Source of the DNA: Cherax quadricarinatus
Lineage: Eukaryota > Arthropoda > Malacostraca > Decapoda > Parastacidae
Assembly (NCBI RefSeq): GCF_038502225.1
Contig: NC_091303.1
Coordinates: 23,312,486-23,376,485, forward strand
DNA: 64,000 nt
Direction: 5' to 3'
The notes beneath the pieces are model-generated. The model was not told where the DNA came from. It made no database searches and saw only the letters and a program-made list of their open reading frames with translations. Positions 18,186 through 28,516 of this stretch are shown piece after piece. How positions within the stretch are numbered: position 1 is the stretch's first letter; the number at the start of each line of letters is the position of its first letter. The position numbers and the translations under genes were made by a program.

Positions 18186-18194
18186 ATGGGGGAG
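18186..18194 (+). promoter_or_regulatory. Polypurine tract
   Basis: ATGGGGGAG lies immediately before the 3' LTR start TGTGAGGG. It would prime plus-strand DNA synthesis. Confidence 0.8.
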
Positions 18195-19181
18195 TGTGAG
18201 GGAAAAGTTCAATAGATAGGAGTAGTGAGGGAGTATATAGTAATAATAGTTTCATTGCTGGCTACTTGTTAAGGTAGGGTAAGTCCAGCTCCCGCTATTC
18301 CCCCCCTTTTTCCTCCTCCCCAAAAGTGATAGTTTGATTGCCAGCTGCTTGTTAAGGTAGGGTCAGTCTAGCTCCCACTATCCCTTTCCCTCCCTCTTTC
18401 CCCCCATCCCCCGAAAGGTGACGTGTGGGGCTCCGCCCAAACAGTAATCATTCGACTCACAGCTCCCAGCACTACTGTAAGTACATGCCTGCTCATATTC
18501 TAGTGGACTTATTGGCTGAAAGCTTCACTTTTGACCAATAATAAACTTAGTCCTTTCAGTCTTGCTTTATGTTAAATGTCTTAATAATCACCACGTCTTT
18601 TAGGTATTGTACTTATCATGGAGAGTGATTTCTTAAGCAGTGGGTAACCTGTCTCTCTTTCCAGCTTGGAATGACAGAATGGGTCACCTGCCAACCAACG
18701 AGTAGAACTGAAGGAGACGGACTAACGTTCTTACCTGTGCACACGTATGAAGTTGCAGGATGTAACCCCTCATCATTGCAGCAGTAAAGAACCTGCTTTC
18801 CTGTCATCTATATAGATTATTTACGGCTATAGACTGTGAAGAACGAGCCGGTGGGTTGTTACCAACACCTGCGACCCCCTCCCCACCACATCATCAGCAA
18901 CGGCTACGATTTCAACAACACACAGTGTCACCAACACCAGACACCCAAGTTTTATATATATTAGCGTTGAATTCAGATATCATTTATATTTTTCATTTTT
19001 CATTTTCTTTAATGTAGGATCAATATTTCATATTTAAGTGTTTTATATTTTATATTTTCTAAATAATAAAGTGTTTATGTTTGTCAGTTTTTATTCTTTT
19101 TCTATGCATTAATTTTCCTGAGGAGGAGCCAGCCTTAGTAATACTGTCTGAAGTTGTTACAGGGCTGAGTAAGCCTTCACA
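18195..19181 (+). repeat. 3' LTR, full length (987 bp)
   Basis: Begins TGTGAGGG and ends CCTTCACA. Near its left end is a diverged tandem duplication of about 65-70 bp (18243-18310 and 18326-18392). Both units share the blocks CTTGTTAAGGTAGGG and AGCTCCC. AATAAAG near 19066 is a likely polyadenylation signal. TATATATA-like sequence occurs near 18955. A frame on the minus strand across its right end is only LINE-A2 running into the LTR. Confidence 0.9.
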
Positions 19182-19186
19182 GTCTA
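19182..19186. repeat. Target-site duplication GTCTA (right)
   Basis: Matches 9568-9572. In LINE-A2 this is part of the codons for the L-D-Y residues. Confidence 0.9.
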
Positions 19187-21524
19187 AATGAGGCCTAACC
19201 AAGGATATATAGTGTTGAAGAACAACCTGAGGACTTCTATTATTTATACTTCTAGATATGAAGCCAAGAATTCTGTTAGCTTTATTGCGAACACTAATGC
19301 ACTGTTGTCTTGATTTCAGATTACTGCTAACCAGAACTCCTAAATCCTTTTCGCAATCAGTAGTATTAAGATCTACATTATTTAGTTTATATGTGGCATG
19401 GTTATTTAACTGTCCAACATTTAGAACTTTGCATTTGTCAATATTAAACTGCATCTGCTACTTCTCTGACCATTGCATCAGTCTATTCAAATCATCCTGG
19501 AGTGCTCTAGTGTCCTCATTAGAATGAATTGGACGGCCTATTTTGGTGTCATCAGCAAATTTGCTTATGTCGCTATTTATTCCCTCATCTATGTCGTTTA
19601 TGTACATTGTGAACAAGAATGGGCCCAACACTGATCCCTGAGGAACACCGCTTGTGACATGCCCCCATTCTGATTTCTCCCCATTTATGCAAACTCTCTG
19701 CTGTCTATTTGTCAGCTATGCCTCTACCCAGGAAAAAATTTCTCCTATTCCGTGTGCCTTAAGTTTCCTCAATAGCCTCTGGTGTGGAACTCTATCGAAA
19801 GCCTTACTGAGGTCCATATGCACAATATCTTATTCATTACCATGATCTACCTCCTCAAACACCTTAGTGAAAAAAGTTAGTAAATTCGTAAGACAGGAAC
19901 GCCCCTTTGTAAAACCGTGATGAGATTCATTAATCAATCTGTGCCTGTCAAGATGGCTACGAGTTGTTTCGGCAATTATTGATTCCATAAATTTTCCCAC
20001 TATGGAGGTAAGGCCTATTGGTCTATAGTTCGAAGCCAAGGACCTGTCACCTGCCTTGTAAATAGTTATTACATTTGTCATTTTCCACTTATCAGGCACT
20101 ATGCCAGTTTGTAGTGATATGTTAAAAAGATTAGCCAAAGGTATGCTAAGTTCCTCTTTACATTCCTTTAACACTCTTGCAAACAGTTCAACAGGGCCTG
20201 GGGATTTGTTAGGTTTTAGTTTCTCTATTTGTCTGAGGACCATGTCACTAGTTACCGCAATCGTACATAGTTTATTATCATCCTGTTCTACATAATCTAT
20301 TATTTCAGGAATATCGCTAGTATTTTCCTGGGTGAAAACTGAGAGGAAGTAGATATTTAGAATTTCACATATATTTTTATCACTGTCAGTGATCTGACCA
20401 GAGTTACTCTTAAGTGGGCCAATCTTGTCCCTAATCTTACTTCTGTATACCTGAAAGAACCCTTTTGGGTTAGTCTTTGAATCCCTTCCGACCTTAGCCT
20501 CATAATCCCCTTTTGCTTTTCTTATTCCTTTCTTTATTTCTCTCTTTAATTGAATATATTGATTTCTTAACTGCCCATCCCCTCTTTTGATACGCCTATA
20601 TATGCCTCTTTTTCGACCAATGAGATGTTTTAATCTATTGTTCATCCATTTGGGATCATTTTTGTTAGACCTATTTTCCCTACTCGGAACAAAAGTTGTC
20701 TGGGCAGCTAGAACTATGCTCTGAAAAAACGTCGTATTGGCAACCAAGATCACCTACCTGACCCATAGTCAGGACATCCCAATTTAGCCCACCCAGGTAA
20801 TTTTTCAGTCTCATGAAGTCGGCCAAGCGAAAATCTGGGACAGAGATTTGATTGCAGTTATCTGGGTAATTCCATGATATATTAAAACTAAGTGATTTAT
20901 GATCACTTTCCCCAAGCTCATCATTAACCTCAAGATTATTAATTAGTGAATCTTTGTTGGCAAGAACCAAGTCAAGCAGATTGTTTCCTCTAGTTGGTTC
21001 TGTCACAACCTGTTCTAAAAAGCAATCCTGAACCGTATCAAGAAAGTCACTAGACTCTGGATTTCCTGTCATATTGTTCCAGTCAATTTGTCTAAAGTTA
21101 AAATCTCCCATCATCACAACATTTTCATATCTAGATGTCTTATGAATTTTGTCCCATAACAGCTTACTGCCCTCCCTGTCAAGGTTTGGGGGCCTATAAA
21201 TCACACCCAAAATTAATTTGTCACGACCCTCGAGAAACTGTAGCAAAACAGATTCTGTGTTCGATGTCTCTAATCTTATATCATGTCTAAGACAAAAATT
21301 TAAATTTTCTCTGACATACATAGCCACACCACCACCCTTCCTGTTGACCCTGTCAGTGTGGAATAGTTTATAACCCTGTATGTTGCATTCAGAAGGCATT
21401 TTTCTATCTTTCAGGTTGAACCAGGTCTCTGTTATACCAATAATATCTATATTACCTACATTTGCAAGTAATCTTAGCTCATCTCTTATTTCTTAGACTC
21501 CTACTATGTTGTACTTCCTACAAG
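19187..21524 (-). pseudogene. LINE-A2 5' part: endonuclease and reverse transcriptase
   Basis: Read right to left. Endonuclease motifs at about 21399-20760: GGGVAMYVREN, GVIYRPPNLD, VMMGDFNFRQIDW, SDHKSLSFN. An RT N-terminal block at 20690-19830 has WMNNRLKHLIGRKRGIY, KPNKSPGPVELFARVLK, NYRPIGLTSIVGKFME and HHGFTKGRSCLTNLL. The palm follows with [12 protein letters not shown] and [10 protein letters not shown] (FADD intact, about 19555). At least two tryptophan positions have become TAG (EA-W-LTN near 19718 and EK-W-QMQF near 19460), plus a frameshift near 20700. The 3' half continues at 9572-8944. The 5' end abuts a Penelope-like copy at 21525. Confidence 0.88.
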
Positions 21525-21607
21525 AGTGATGGACTGAATACATCGATTCCAGGCTGAGGGACTGATTACCTCAATCTCCTCCATTCCTTGCCCATTTCTA
21601 CTTTGTA

Positions 21608-21941
21608 TTGGTTTACACTATACCCTGTGGAGGCTGCGACAAGATTTATGAAGGTGAAACAGCAAGAAACCTCGAAAGCCGCCTCAATGAACACATCTAT
21701 GCATGTAGGAACGGTAACTTGAACAACGCCTGTGTACGACACCGAAATTCCACCAATCATCTCATGAAATTCAGCTCAAAGAAACTAATTTCCGCAGACG
21801 TAAGTGCCTTGAATCAGCACTAATCGCTGTTTCTAATACAATTAAACAAGATGCACAATTAAACAAAACAAAGGCAGCTTCACCATCTCTGAAGACTTAG
21901 CAAGAATCCTTCTGAAAACAGTTAACCCTGCCATCACATAG
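21608..21941 (+). pseudogene. Penelope GIY-YIG endonuclease, C-terminal remnant
   Basis: The reading VYTIPCGGCDKIYEGETARN, then LESRLNEHIYACRNGNLNNA and a NHLMKF block, is the GIY-YIG nuclease typical of Penelope-like elements, with the CGGC zinc-ligand-like pair. The usual second motif Y-I/V-G reads YEG here. After about 21800 two frameshifts are needed to follow RRKCLESALI and GSFTISEDLARILL, ending at TAG 21939-21941. There is no upstream ATG. It is a dead fragment. Confidence 0.8.
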
Positions 21942-22075
21942 TCTCTCCTGTTAATTCTACACAAGCACATTACAGAGGATGAACACTGAAACAGGCCTAT
22001 TTTTATGCTTCCCATGTAATAGCCTTTATATCCTTTTACTCATGTGCAAGTTAACTGTTCCACCACATTGTATTA

Positions 22076-22100
22076 TTACTACTACTACTACAACTTGTAT

Positions 22101-22133
<33 letters not shown>

Positions 22134-22135
22134 CA
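22076..22135. repeat. (ACT)n trinucleotide repeat
   Basis: About 60 bp of ACT triplets, interrupted once by ACAACTTGTATC. It lies in the 3' UTR of the Penelope-like copy. Confidence 0.9.
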
Positions 22136-22196
22136 TTAGTATTGTACCTCACTCTATGCCTATATATACCCTCTGTGTCCATGCATTGTTTGTAAC

Positions 22197-22231
22197 GGCT
22201 TGACAAAGCTCCTGGAGGGCGAAACGTTGCC
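22197..22231 (+). ncRNA. Hammerhead motif H5 (U3-A8 variant)
   Basis: Helix I GGC (22197-22199) pairs with GCC (22229-22231). The core reads UUGACAA, so position 3 is U and position 8 is A, a Watson-Crick replacement of the usual C3-G8. One extra A, helix II GCUC...GAG(G)GC, GAAA (22221-22224), CGU and U follow. It lies 3' of the GIY-YIG remnant, as expected for a Penelope terminal repeat. Confidence 0.65.
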
Positions 22232-22311
22232 ACAATAAAATGTTACATTAGTTGCACTTGTGTCCTTTTACTTTACACATTGTCGGTAATTCTACCAACA
22301 TATATACTATC

Positions 22312-22893
22312 TGGAAGGCCCTAGTATGCAGAAGCCTGTTTATGCGAGAGTACAGTATGATGTTTTGCCTGCTGGTAACTAGTCTACCAGGCAGAAGTGA
22401 AGACGGGGGTGTGTATGTCATGCAGCCTCCCTGTCAATATGTTTTAACTCACTAGTAGCAGTGTGCTAGTGAGCTGATGTGAACTAGAGTGTGTAGTTTG
22501 CTTGTAGTAGAGTGTAAGTCGTATATAAGTTCATTATTAATATAGATATATTTTTGTACAGGTGAGTTTTTGTGTCCTTCCTTATAATAATAATTAATAG
22601 TGTTTAATACGAGTCCATGCTGGCCCGAGACCGCTAACAGAGACAGATGAGAAAGTTCCCGGAATAATAAAAACAACATCTCAAAATCGACTCAGCAATA
22701 CCTTGCTTGAAGCAACGAAGACGATAAGATTCTTGGCTAAAATTTATAGCAAGAAACTCAGACGACAAAACACCCATAACAACACTAACTCTGTACAATG
22801 TTCCTCTCCGACCTCACCATAAATGTGCTGTGCAGACCTGCTTCTCTTTATTTATATAAAACATAACTATAAACAGGAGCAAATACGAGCAAC
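22312..22893. other. No gene seen
   Basis: AT-rich sequence with no long convincing frame and no recognised repeat, up to the retroposon at 22907. Confidence 0.5.
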
Positions 22894-22906
22894 AAAACTG
22901 GTAACA

Positions 22907-23158
22907 CACGAGCCTCTTTGGGGCGGGGCAGATGGCAGACCAGAGGCCTAGCTTCTCCCTACGAGCCCCGTGAGGGCGGGGAATGTGACTAGGCCTGGGG
23001 ACACTTGGTCCCAAAGATGAGGGGGTACTTGTACCTCCTCCCATGGGAGACTTAAGTCTCGAGACACTCCCCAGATAGGGAGCCAAGGCCGGGTCACCAC
23101 TACTTGGAAAAGACCCGGGCCGGAAGAATACCGGCGAATAAAAAATAAAAAAAAATAA
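22907..23158 (+). mobile_element. 252-bp retroposon (SINE or LINE tail) with 13-bp duplication
   Basis: AAAACTGGTAACA flanks it at 22894-22906 and 23159-23171. The insert is GC-rich, contains GGGGCGGGGCAGATGGCAG and GGAGACTTAAGTCTCGAG, and ends in an A-rich tail of AATAAA-like units. I see no RNA polymerase III boxes, so it may be a truncated LINE end and not a SINE. Its base composition stands out from the AT-rich flanks. Confidence 0.8.
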
Positions 23159-23206
23159 AAAACTGGTAACATCGTTAAGAAACAAGCCAGATGAAGGAAT
23201 AAATTA

Positions 23207-23359
23207 GGTAAAAAGACACACGTGCAACTAATGTGACATTTTTATTGTGGCAACGTTTCGCTCTCCTGGAGAGTGAAACGTTGCCACAATAAAAATGTAT
23301 TAGTTGCACATGTGTTCTTTTACCTAACATATTGTCGGTAATTCTACCAATATTATTAC
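23207..23359. mobile_element. 153-bp palindromic Penelope-derived element
   Basis: It is flanked by the exact 12-bp duplication AGGAATAAATTA (23195-23206 and 23360-23371). The left arm ends GGCAACGTTTCGCTCTCC and the right arm begins GGAGAGTGAAACGTTGCC, so two terminal repeats meet head to head inside the ribozyme helix II loop. The right end carries the extra tail CATATTGTCGGTAATTC. Upstream core bases (CUGANGA) are missing in both arms. It lies just 36 bp from the preceding retroposon. Confidence 0.85.
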
Positions 23360-23371
23360 AGGAATAAATTA

Positions 23372-25075
23372 ATCTTTTCTAAATGCTGCAGATACAATGT
23401 AATCTCATACAAATCTTCATTATATTAAACAAGCCCAACAAACTTAGGTATGAACATCTGTTCTGAAGTAGAAAGACATATAATTACAGACAATAAATGG
23501 TATGACACTTCATGGTCAGCAGTTTAATACGAGTGTTGGTGAAAGTGACGCAGCAGAGTCAACGAGCACCGGACTTGTCTCTACCTTATAGTTGTTAATG
23601 CCAAATAAATTCAGTCCTTCAAGAATCATTTGGACAAATATAGAAATCCACCAGTCACAGTCAGCGTCAGTGTGTGTGCGGGGGGGGGGGGAGTTAACTG
23701 GAGTCCAACCGAAGAAGAGGATGACATGTCTTTCTTCTTGGTTAATGAGGTCTTCGCAGACATCACGACATTCCCTTGTTGGAAATGGAGACGACAGGAG
23801 ACATAACTGCTTATTTTGCAGTATCCTCTCCTAACAAGGCTCTTGACAAACTCTCTCCCAAACGATAGCAATCATCTGAGCATTTCCCTGTTTATACTAA
23901 GTGTCTAATCCTTCCACGAAATGATAACATCTGTCCTGCTTTCTGTTTCTTGCTCTCACTCTTCCATTAATACGTTACAATCCACTTCATCTCCCACACA
24001 TGTCTTCCAGGTGTTTTCAGCGGCGCCTGACGCAAATCCCTTTTTTTGTATTTGTATGTTAATTACTGAACGCTGTAGTTCGTATCATTCTTCTGTTCCA
24101 GTGTTTCTTTTTTGGTTGAAACAGCAGTTCAGTATTAGATTATACAAGGGAAATCTTAGTGACCTTTACCTGTATGGATTTGTGGACAGAAAACTAAACT
24201 TCGTCACAGAGTCTGATTTTTTTTTTCCTCTGGCAATGTTATTTTGCAATTTTTGGACAATTATCCTGTGTACTGAGGTGCCGCACTGGTGACACGTCAG
24301 TACGCACTCTTTTTATATCTCATATTTATCTCTAATAATCAGCAAACCATGGTCCACTCTATATTCTAACCACTTCTGCCTGTTAGGCGAATTTTATTGT
24401 CAAAATCTCCGTATGTCTCATTGCGACTTCCGTGGAAACTTAATAGAATTTTCTCACTACTTAACAATTACTTATCTGAAATACCTGAACTGCACTTCGT
24501 GTGGACCTTCGAACTTATTCTTTTGTGCCTCGACTTCTCATTTTGTCGTCTAGGCTTCGACTGGATGGTCATAGATTTCCATAAAAATAATAATTTTCAC
24601 AACTTTATTACCTTTTAGCCCAGTACCCGACCTGGGTGACGCAGCAGCACCCTGGGACAGTCTCTTCGTCCGGGGCTCCCAAAAAACTCATTTGTCCCCT
24701 AACTTTCTTCAGTTCAAACCCATTTGGGAATCCACTAGATGTTATTTCTCACACTGATGATCACTGTAACATTGTATTTACACTGTCTAATCTTACATTG
24801 GTAATGTCAAGGTGCCAACTTGCGTCATCTGGACCGGAAGATATACGCGTCCACATGATTCAACACTTTCACATTTAACGCTATAATTCCTATTGCACTT
24901 TTTTAATCAGATCTGGTCTGAAAGAATTTTACCCCTTTAATGGAAAACTACATTGGTTTTTCTCATCTCGAAAAGAAACAACACCATTTGAAAATTTCTG
25001 GAAAGAATGTTTAATAAATTATTTTGTTACTTGTTGACACAAAACTATTTCTTTATCAGTTTGAATGGTATAAAC
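23372..25075. other. No gene seen (1.7 kb)
   Basis: AT-rich. The longest frames (for example 23921-24292) have no family features that I recognise and are interrupted by T-runs. A G-run lies at about 23680-23690. Confidence 0.4.
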
Positions 25076-25285
25076 CTTGGTAATAAATACCGACAAGTTG
25101 GTTTAGAAAGACGCGTAAGCAAACATTATGACATATTTATTAGAAAACGTTTCGGTCCTGGGACCTTGATCACTTCTAACATACAGAGGTAGAAAGACAC
25201 GGTCTTCTTGTCAGACTCTTTCGTGTACAGGTAATTAACAATCTTGTCCCTTGACGTCGTCCAAGACTAAAGTGTACCACCAAGG
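25076..25285 (-). mobile_element. Penelope terminal-repeat copy with G3-C8 hammerhead
   Basis: It starts on the left with the tail sequence ATACCGACAAGTTGG (reverse orientation). It contains a hammerhead at 25140-25179 and continues to about 25285 with body sequence. The next element starts with GATAAGTAAGACACATGTGC. No open frame. Confidence 0.65.
25140..25179 (-). ncRNA. Hammerhead motif H6 (G3-C8 variant)
   Basis: Minus strand: helix I UUAGAA pairs perfectly over 6 bp with UUCUAA. The core reads GUGAUCA, so position 3 is G and position 8 is C, the reverse of the usual C3-G8. One extra A is followed by helix II GGUC-CCAG-GACC, GAAA, CGU and U. It has the strongest helices of the set. Confidence 0.72.
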
Positions 25286-25640
25286 TATGATAAGTAAGAC
25301 ACATGTGCAACAGTATCTTTATTCCGAGGCTGGCGCTTATATGCTAACGTCAGGTGGAAATAGGACGTGTAGCAGTGACTATACCCTCGTCTGCTACACG
25401 TCCCATTTCCACCTGACGTTAGTATATAAACGCCAGCCTCCTTGCTTCTGCTCCAGAACCTCCACGACTACGGTGCTCTTCACACCAACTCCAAGACTGA
25501 GGGACTGATTACCTCAACTTCTGTATATAGTTCTACTGTCTTCACATTATGTCCTGGAATTTGTAATGATAAAGCCACTGTATGGCGAAACGTCTACAAT
25601 AAAGATACCCAGATGTTGCACATGTGTCTTAATTTCACTA
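25286..25640. mobile_element. Inverted Penelope derivative with internal palindrome
   Basis: The outer ends GACACATGTGCAACA (left) and TGTTGCACATGTGTC (right) are inverted copies. Inside, 25327-25377 and 25391-25441 form a palindrome of about 50-bp arms around a CTATACCCTCGT-like centre. The right part carries hammerhead H7. There is no coding sequence. Confidence 0.7.
25561..25599 (+). ncRNA. Hammerhead motif H7 (core damaged)
   Basis: Helix I UUGUA pairs with UACAA (5 bp). Helix II is GCCA/UGGC. GAAA and CGU are followed by C, the most favourable cleavage nucleotide. The core reads AUGAUAA, so positions 3 and 8 are both A and cannot pair. It is probably inactive. Confidence 0.55.
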
Positions 25641-25744
25641 GTTTGTGTATTTAGCACTAACTTGTTCGTAATAGCTATCAACGAACACTCCCCTCGACTC
25701 ACCTTAATAAGCGGAGGTAAATGGTATGACATACCGACACCATG

Positions 25745-25892
25745 AAAAAAAGAAATACGAATGCGGTATAATGTGAACCTTTATTAACAACTTTTTCCCC
25801 ACACACTGGGCAGAACGCTGATAAAGCCGACTGTGAGCGAAATGTCAGTTAAGGATCGCATTATACTGCATTCATGTTTCTTTTTTTTACCC
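25745..25892. mobile_element. Small palindromic Penelope-like derivative
   Basis: AAGAAATACGAATGCGGTAT (25759-25778) on the left is the near reverse complement of sequence around 25858-25884. Hammerhead-like H8 lies between. A fragment ACATACCGACACC at the left matches the tail box of the other copies. Confidence 0.5.
25812..25850 (+). ncRNA. Hammerhead-like motif H8 (decayed)
   Basis: Core CUGAUAA (G8 changed to A), helix II weak, GAAA (25839-25842), then UGU and C. Helix I has a G-A mismatch next to the core and then GAAC/GUU-type pairs. It is related to the others but probably inactive. Confidence 0.4.
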
Positions 25893-26210
25893 TCATGAGA
25901 TTTGGTTTTCCCCATATGTAGAATATTTCTCTTGTTTACAATGTCTCTGTCAGCTAGTTGTTGATGTCCTCAATACAATGATCTATTGATTGCACTTCCG
26001 GTTAAATTACCTGACATAGCTTCAAGTTTTCTATATCCAAAATGAACTCGAAAATTTCCACGGCAACTTACCTTCCCTAATTTTGTTGTTTCTGAAAGGT
26101 TTCCTTCTTGCAGTTTACTTCACTCTTCAAGTTCTCGTAATACTGCTCACATTTTTTTTAAGATGCGCTTTATAGAGGATTGAATATGCTATTTTTTTTT
26201 TAAGATTTTC

Positions 26211-26268
26211 TTACCTGGAGTGTTCGGGGGTCAACGCCCCCGCGGCCCGGTCCATGATCAGGCCTTAG
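26211..26268 (-). mobile_element. LINE-D 3' tail, extreme 5' truncation
   Basis: About 58 bp of the GC-rich tail with CAACGCCCCCGCGGCCCGG, next to a T-run. Nothing further upstream of the element remains. Confidence 0.7.
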
Positions 26269-27217
26269 TGTGACAGAATCCTTCATCTACTAAAGCTTCT
26301 TTTGACCTTAATTTTATCGAAACTAGATCAGCTATAATTTTCTGCTTCTAAAACTACACATTCAGGCCGTAATGTTATACATTATCTGTGAGTGTTGTTG
26401 TCTGGGGACCTGACTGTCGTCAGCAGTGTACCACAAGTATAGAGTTCAGTGTTCAGGGATGCCTGCTGTCTCCATTATTTTTATTGGTTTCCAGGGCCCT
26501 CATGATTATCACAGATTTTTGTAATGCTAACATCTTTTTTCGTCCTCCATTTGATCTTCACCTTCAGGCCTCAGGCTTGACATCTGCTAGATGCTGGACT
26601 CTGGAATTTTTCTTGATCGTGTGATTTAAAAAAAAACCAGACTTCTTGTTTTTATCTCCAGTGATCCACGTCCTCCACTTTATCTGTTGTGTTCTCAGAC
26701 TCTCAAAGTGTGTTGCGAATGACTGAAACATATTTCTGATTCCCTCGTCTTTCAACGCTGAATGTTCTGCATTCTCAGCTATCTGAAGTTGTTTCTTTTT
26801 TGCTTGGATCTTGACCAGTCTGGTGTCAAGGGCAAGAAATCTGCAAAGTCCACTTAACATTCTTGCTGTTAATGTTCTTCTAGTCCCCTGCAGAGCATTG
26901 CCCGTTTCCCATTATTTTTCATTCCTGTGAGATGGTTGGCAGCGCCGTAGTTCCATGGTTAGCGGTCAGTAAATTATAATATATATCGCAGGTGTGCGCG
27001 TGCCCATCCTCCTTCCATTGGTTGAGGAAGTCAGTGATGTAGCGACCGCGTCTTGAACACACAACATGTACAGTACATGCAGTATATATTATTGTCTCTC
27101 TTTGGCAAGAAGTTTAAAAAGAGAAATTATATTTTGTATACAACTACGTGTTAATAACTTACAATGTTAACAGATGTTCCTTTAAAAGATTTTGTTGTTA
27201 TTGTACGTGCTTGTGCC
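26269..27217. other. No gene seen (0.95 kb)
   Basis: A minus-strand frame at 26860-26564 looks protein-like (a charged, helical 98 residues) but matches nothing I know and has no clear splice context. A TATATA-rich block is at about 26975. Confidence 0.35.
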
Positions 27218-28266
27218 TACCATTCCTCAGTGCCTACCATTCCTCAGTGTCTACCATTCCTCAGTGCCTACCATTCCTCAGTGCCTACCATTCCTCAGTG
27301 CCTACCATTCCTCAGTGCCTACCATTCCTCAGTGTCTACCATTCCTCAGTGCCTACCATTCCTCAGTGTCTACCATTCCTCAGTGCCTACCATTCCTCAG
27401 TGTCTACCATTCCTCAGTGTCTACCATTCCTCAGTGCCTACCATTCCTCAGTGCCTACCATTCCTCAGTGCCTACCATTCCTCAGTGCCTACCATTCCTC
27501 AGTGTCTACCATTCCTCAGTGCCTACCATTCCTCAGTGCCTACCATTCCTCAGTGCCTACCATTCCTCAGTGCCTACCATTCCTCAGTGCCTACCATTCC
27601 TCAGTGCCTACCATTCCTCAGTGCCTACCATTCCTCAGTGCCTACCATTCCTCAGTGCCTACCATTCCTCAGGGCCTACCATTCCTCAGGGCCTACCATT
27701 CCTCAGTGCCTACCATTCCTCAGTGGCTACCATTCCTCAGTGCCTACCATTCCTCAGTGCCTACAATTCCTCAGTGCCTACCATTCCTCAGTGCCTACCA
27801 TTCCTCAGTGCCTACCACTCCTCAGGGCCTACCATTCCTCAGGGCCTACCATTCCTCAGTGCCTACTATTCCTCAGTGCCTACCATTCCTCAGTGCCTAC
27901 CATTCCTCAGGGCCTACCATTCCTCAGTGCCTACCATTCCTCAGTGCCTACCATTCCTCAGTGCCTACCATTCCTCAGTGCCTACCATTCCTCAGTGCCT
28001 ACCGTTCCTCAGTGCTTACCATTCCTCAGTGCCTACCATTCCTCAGTGCCTACCATTCCTCAGTGCCTACCATTCCTCAGTGCCTACCATTCCTCAGTGC
28101 CTACCATTCCTCAGTGCCTACCATTCCTCAGTGCCTACCATTCCTCAGTGCCTACCATTCCTCAGTGCCTACCATTCCTCAGTGCCTACCATTCCTCAGT
28201 GCCTACCGTTCCTCAGTGCTTACCATTCCTCAGTGCCTACCATTCCTCAGTGCCTACCATTCCTCC
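27218..28266. repeat. 17-bp minisatellite, about 61 units
   Basis: The unit is TGCCTACCATTCCTCAG, with mainly single changes (GTCTACC, GGGCCTACC, ACCGTTCC). Because 17 is not a multiple of 3 and no phase makes a stop, all three forward frames stay open for about 400 codons with the same repeating peptide. This mimics a long gene but is a tandem repeat. Confidence 0.95.
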
Positions 28267-28516
28267 TTCTAACATCTTTCTTCTCTCTCTCTCATATATT
28301 TTTCCCCTCTCTAGTTCACACTTTCCTTTCCCTTACGTCCTCTCCTTATCATTTTCCTTCTTTTAATATTCACATTGCGCATTTTCCCCTTTCCAGCCTC
28401 ATGTAACAGGTACTTGGTAAATCAAGAAGTGAGGGGTTATGTAGGCGTGAAGGATGCGAACAGCAATAACCCAGCTGATCAGTAGGTCATCAGCGGTAAC
28501 AGGTGACGTCATCTTC

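Larger units (their letters stand above)
9573..19181 (+). mobile_element. Ty3/gypsy-type LTR retrotransposon with INT upstream of RT (Gmr1-like)
   Basis: A 9.6 kb unit, of which about 6.4 kb is its own sequence. Its LTRs start TGTGAGGG and end CCTTCACA, and it is flanked by the 5-bp duplication GTCTA (9568-9572 and 19182-19186). Domain order on the + strand is Gag with zinc knuckle, aspartic protease, integrase with GPY/F module, reverse transcriptase, RNase H, then a polypurine tract and the 3' LTR. Ordinary Ty3/gypsy elements have integrase last. Integrase-first order is known for the Gmr1 group and for Ty1/copia. The RT and GPY/F sequences look Ty3/gypsy. Two later insertions (10217-12600 and 12728-13565) sit in its 5' leader. 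It inserted into LINE-A2. The coding frame has stops, frameshifts and an altered RT active site, so it is inactive. Confidence 0.9.
21525..22311 (+). mobile_element. Penelope-like element with endonuclease remnant and 3' terminal repeat
   Basis: It starts with terminal-repeat body sequence (GAGGGACTGATTACCTCAAT), jumps into the 3' part of the open frame (GIY-YIG endonuclease, 21608-21941), then a 3' UTR with an (ACT)n run. It ends with the hammerhead (22197-22231) and the tail ending near TTGTCGGTAATTCTACCAAC. The RT domain is absent. It is the only copy here that ties the ribozyme-bearing repeats to a Penelope protein. Confidence 0.85.

Noticed and set aside
9573..19181. Endogenous retrovirus with an envelope gene
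   Set aside because: No frame lies between RNase H (ending 18103) and the polypurine tract (18186), so there is no room for an envelope gene.
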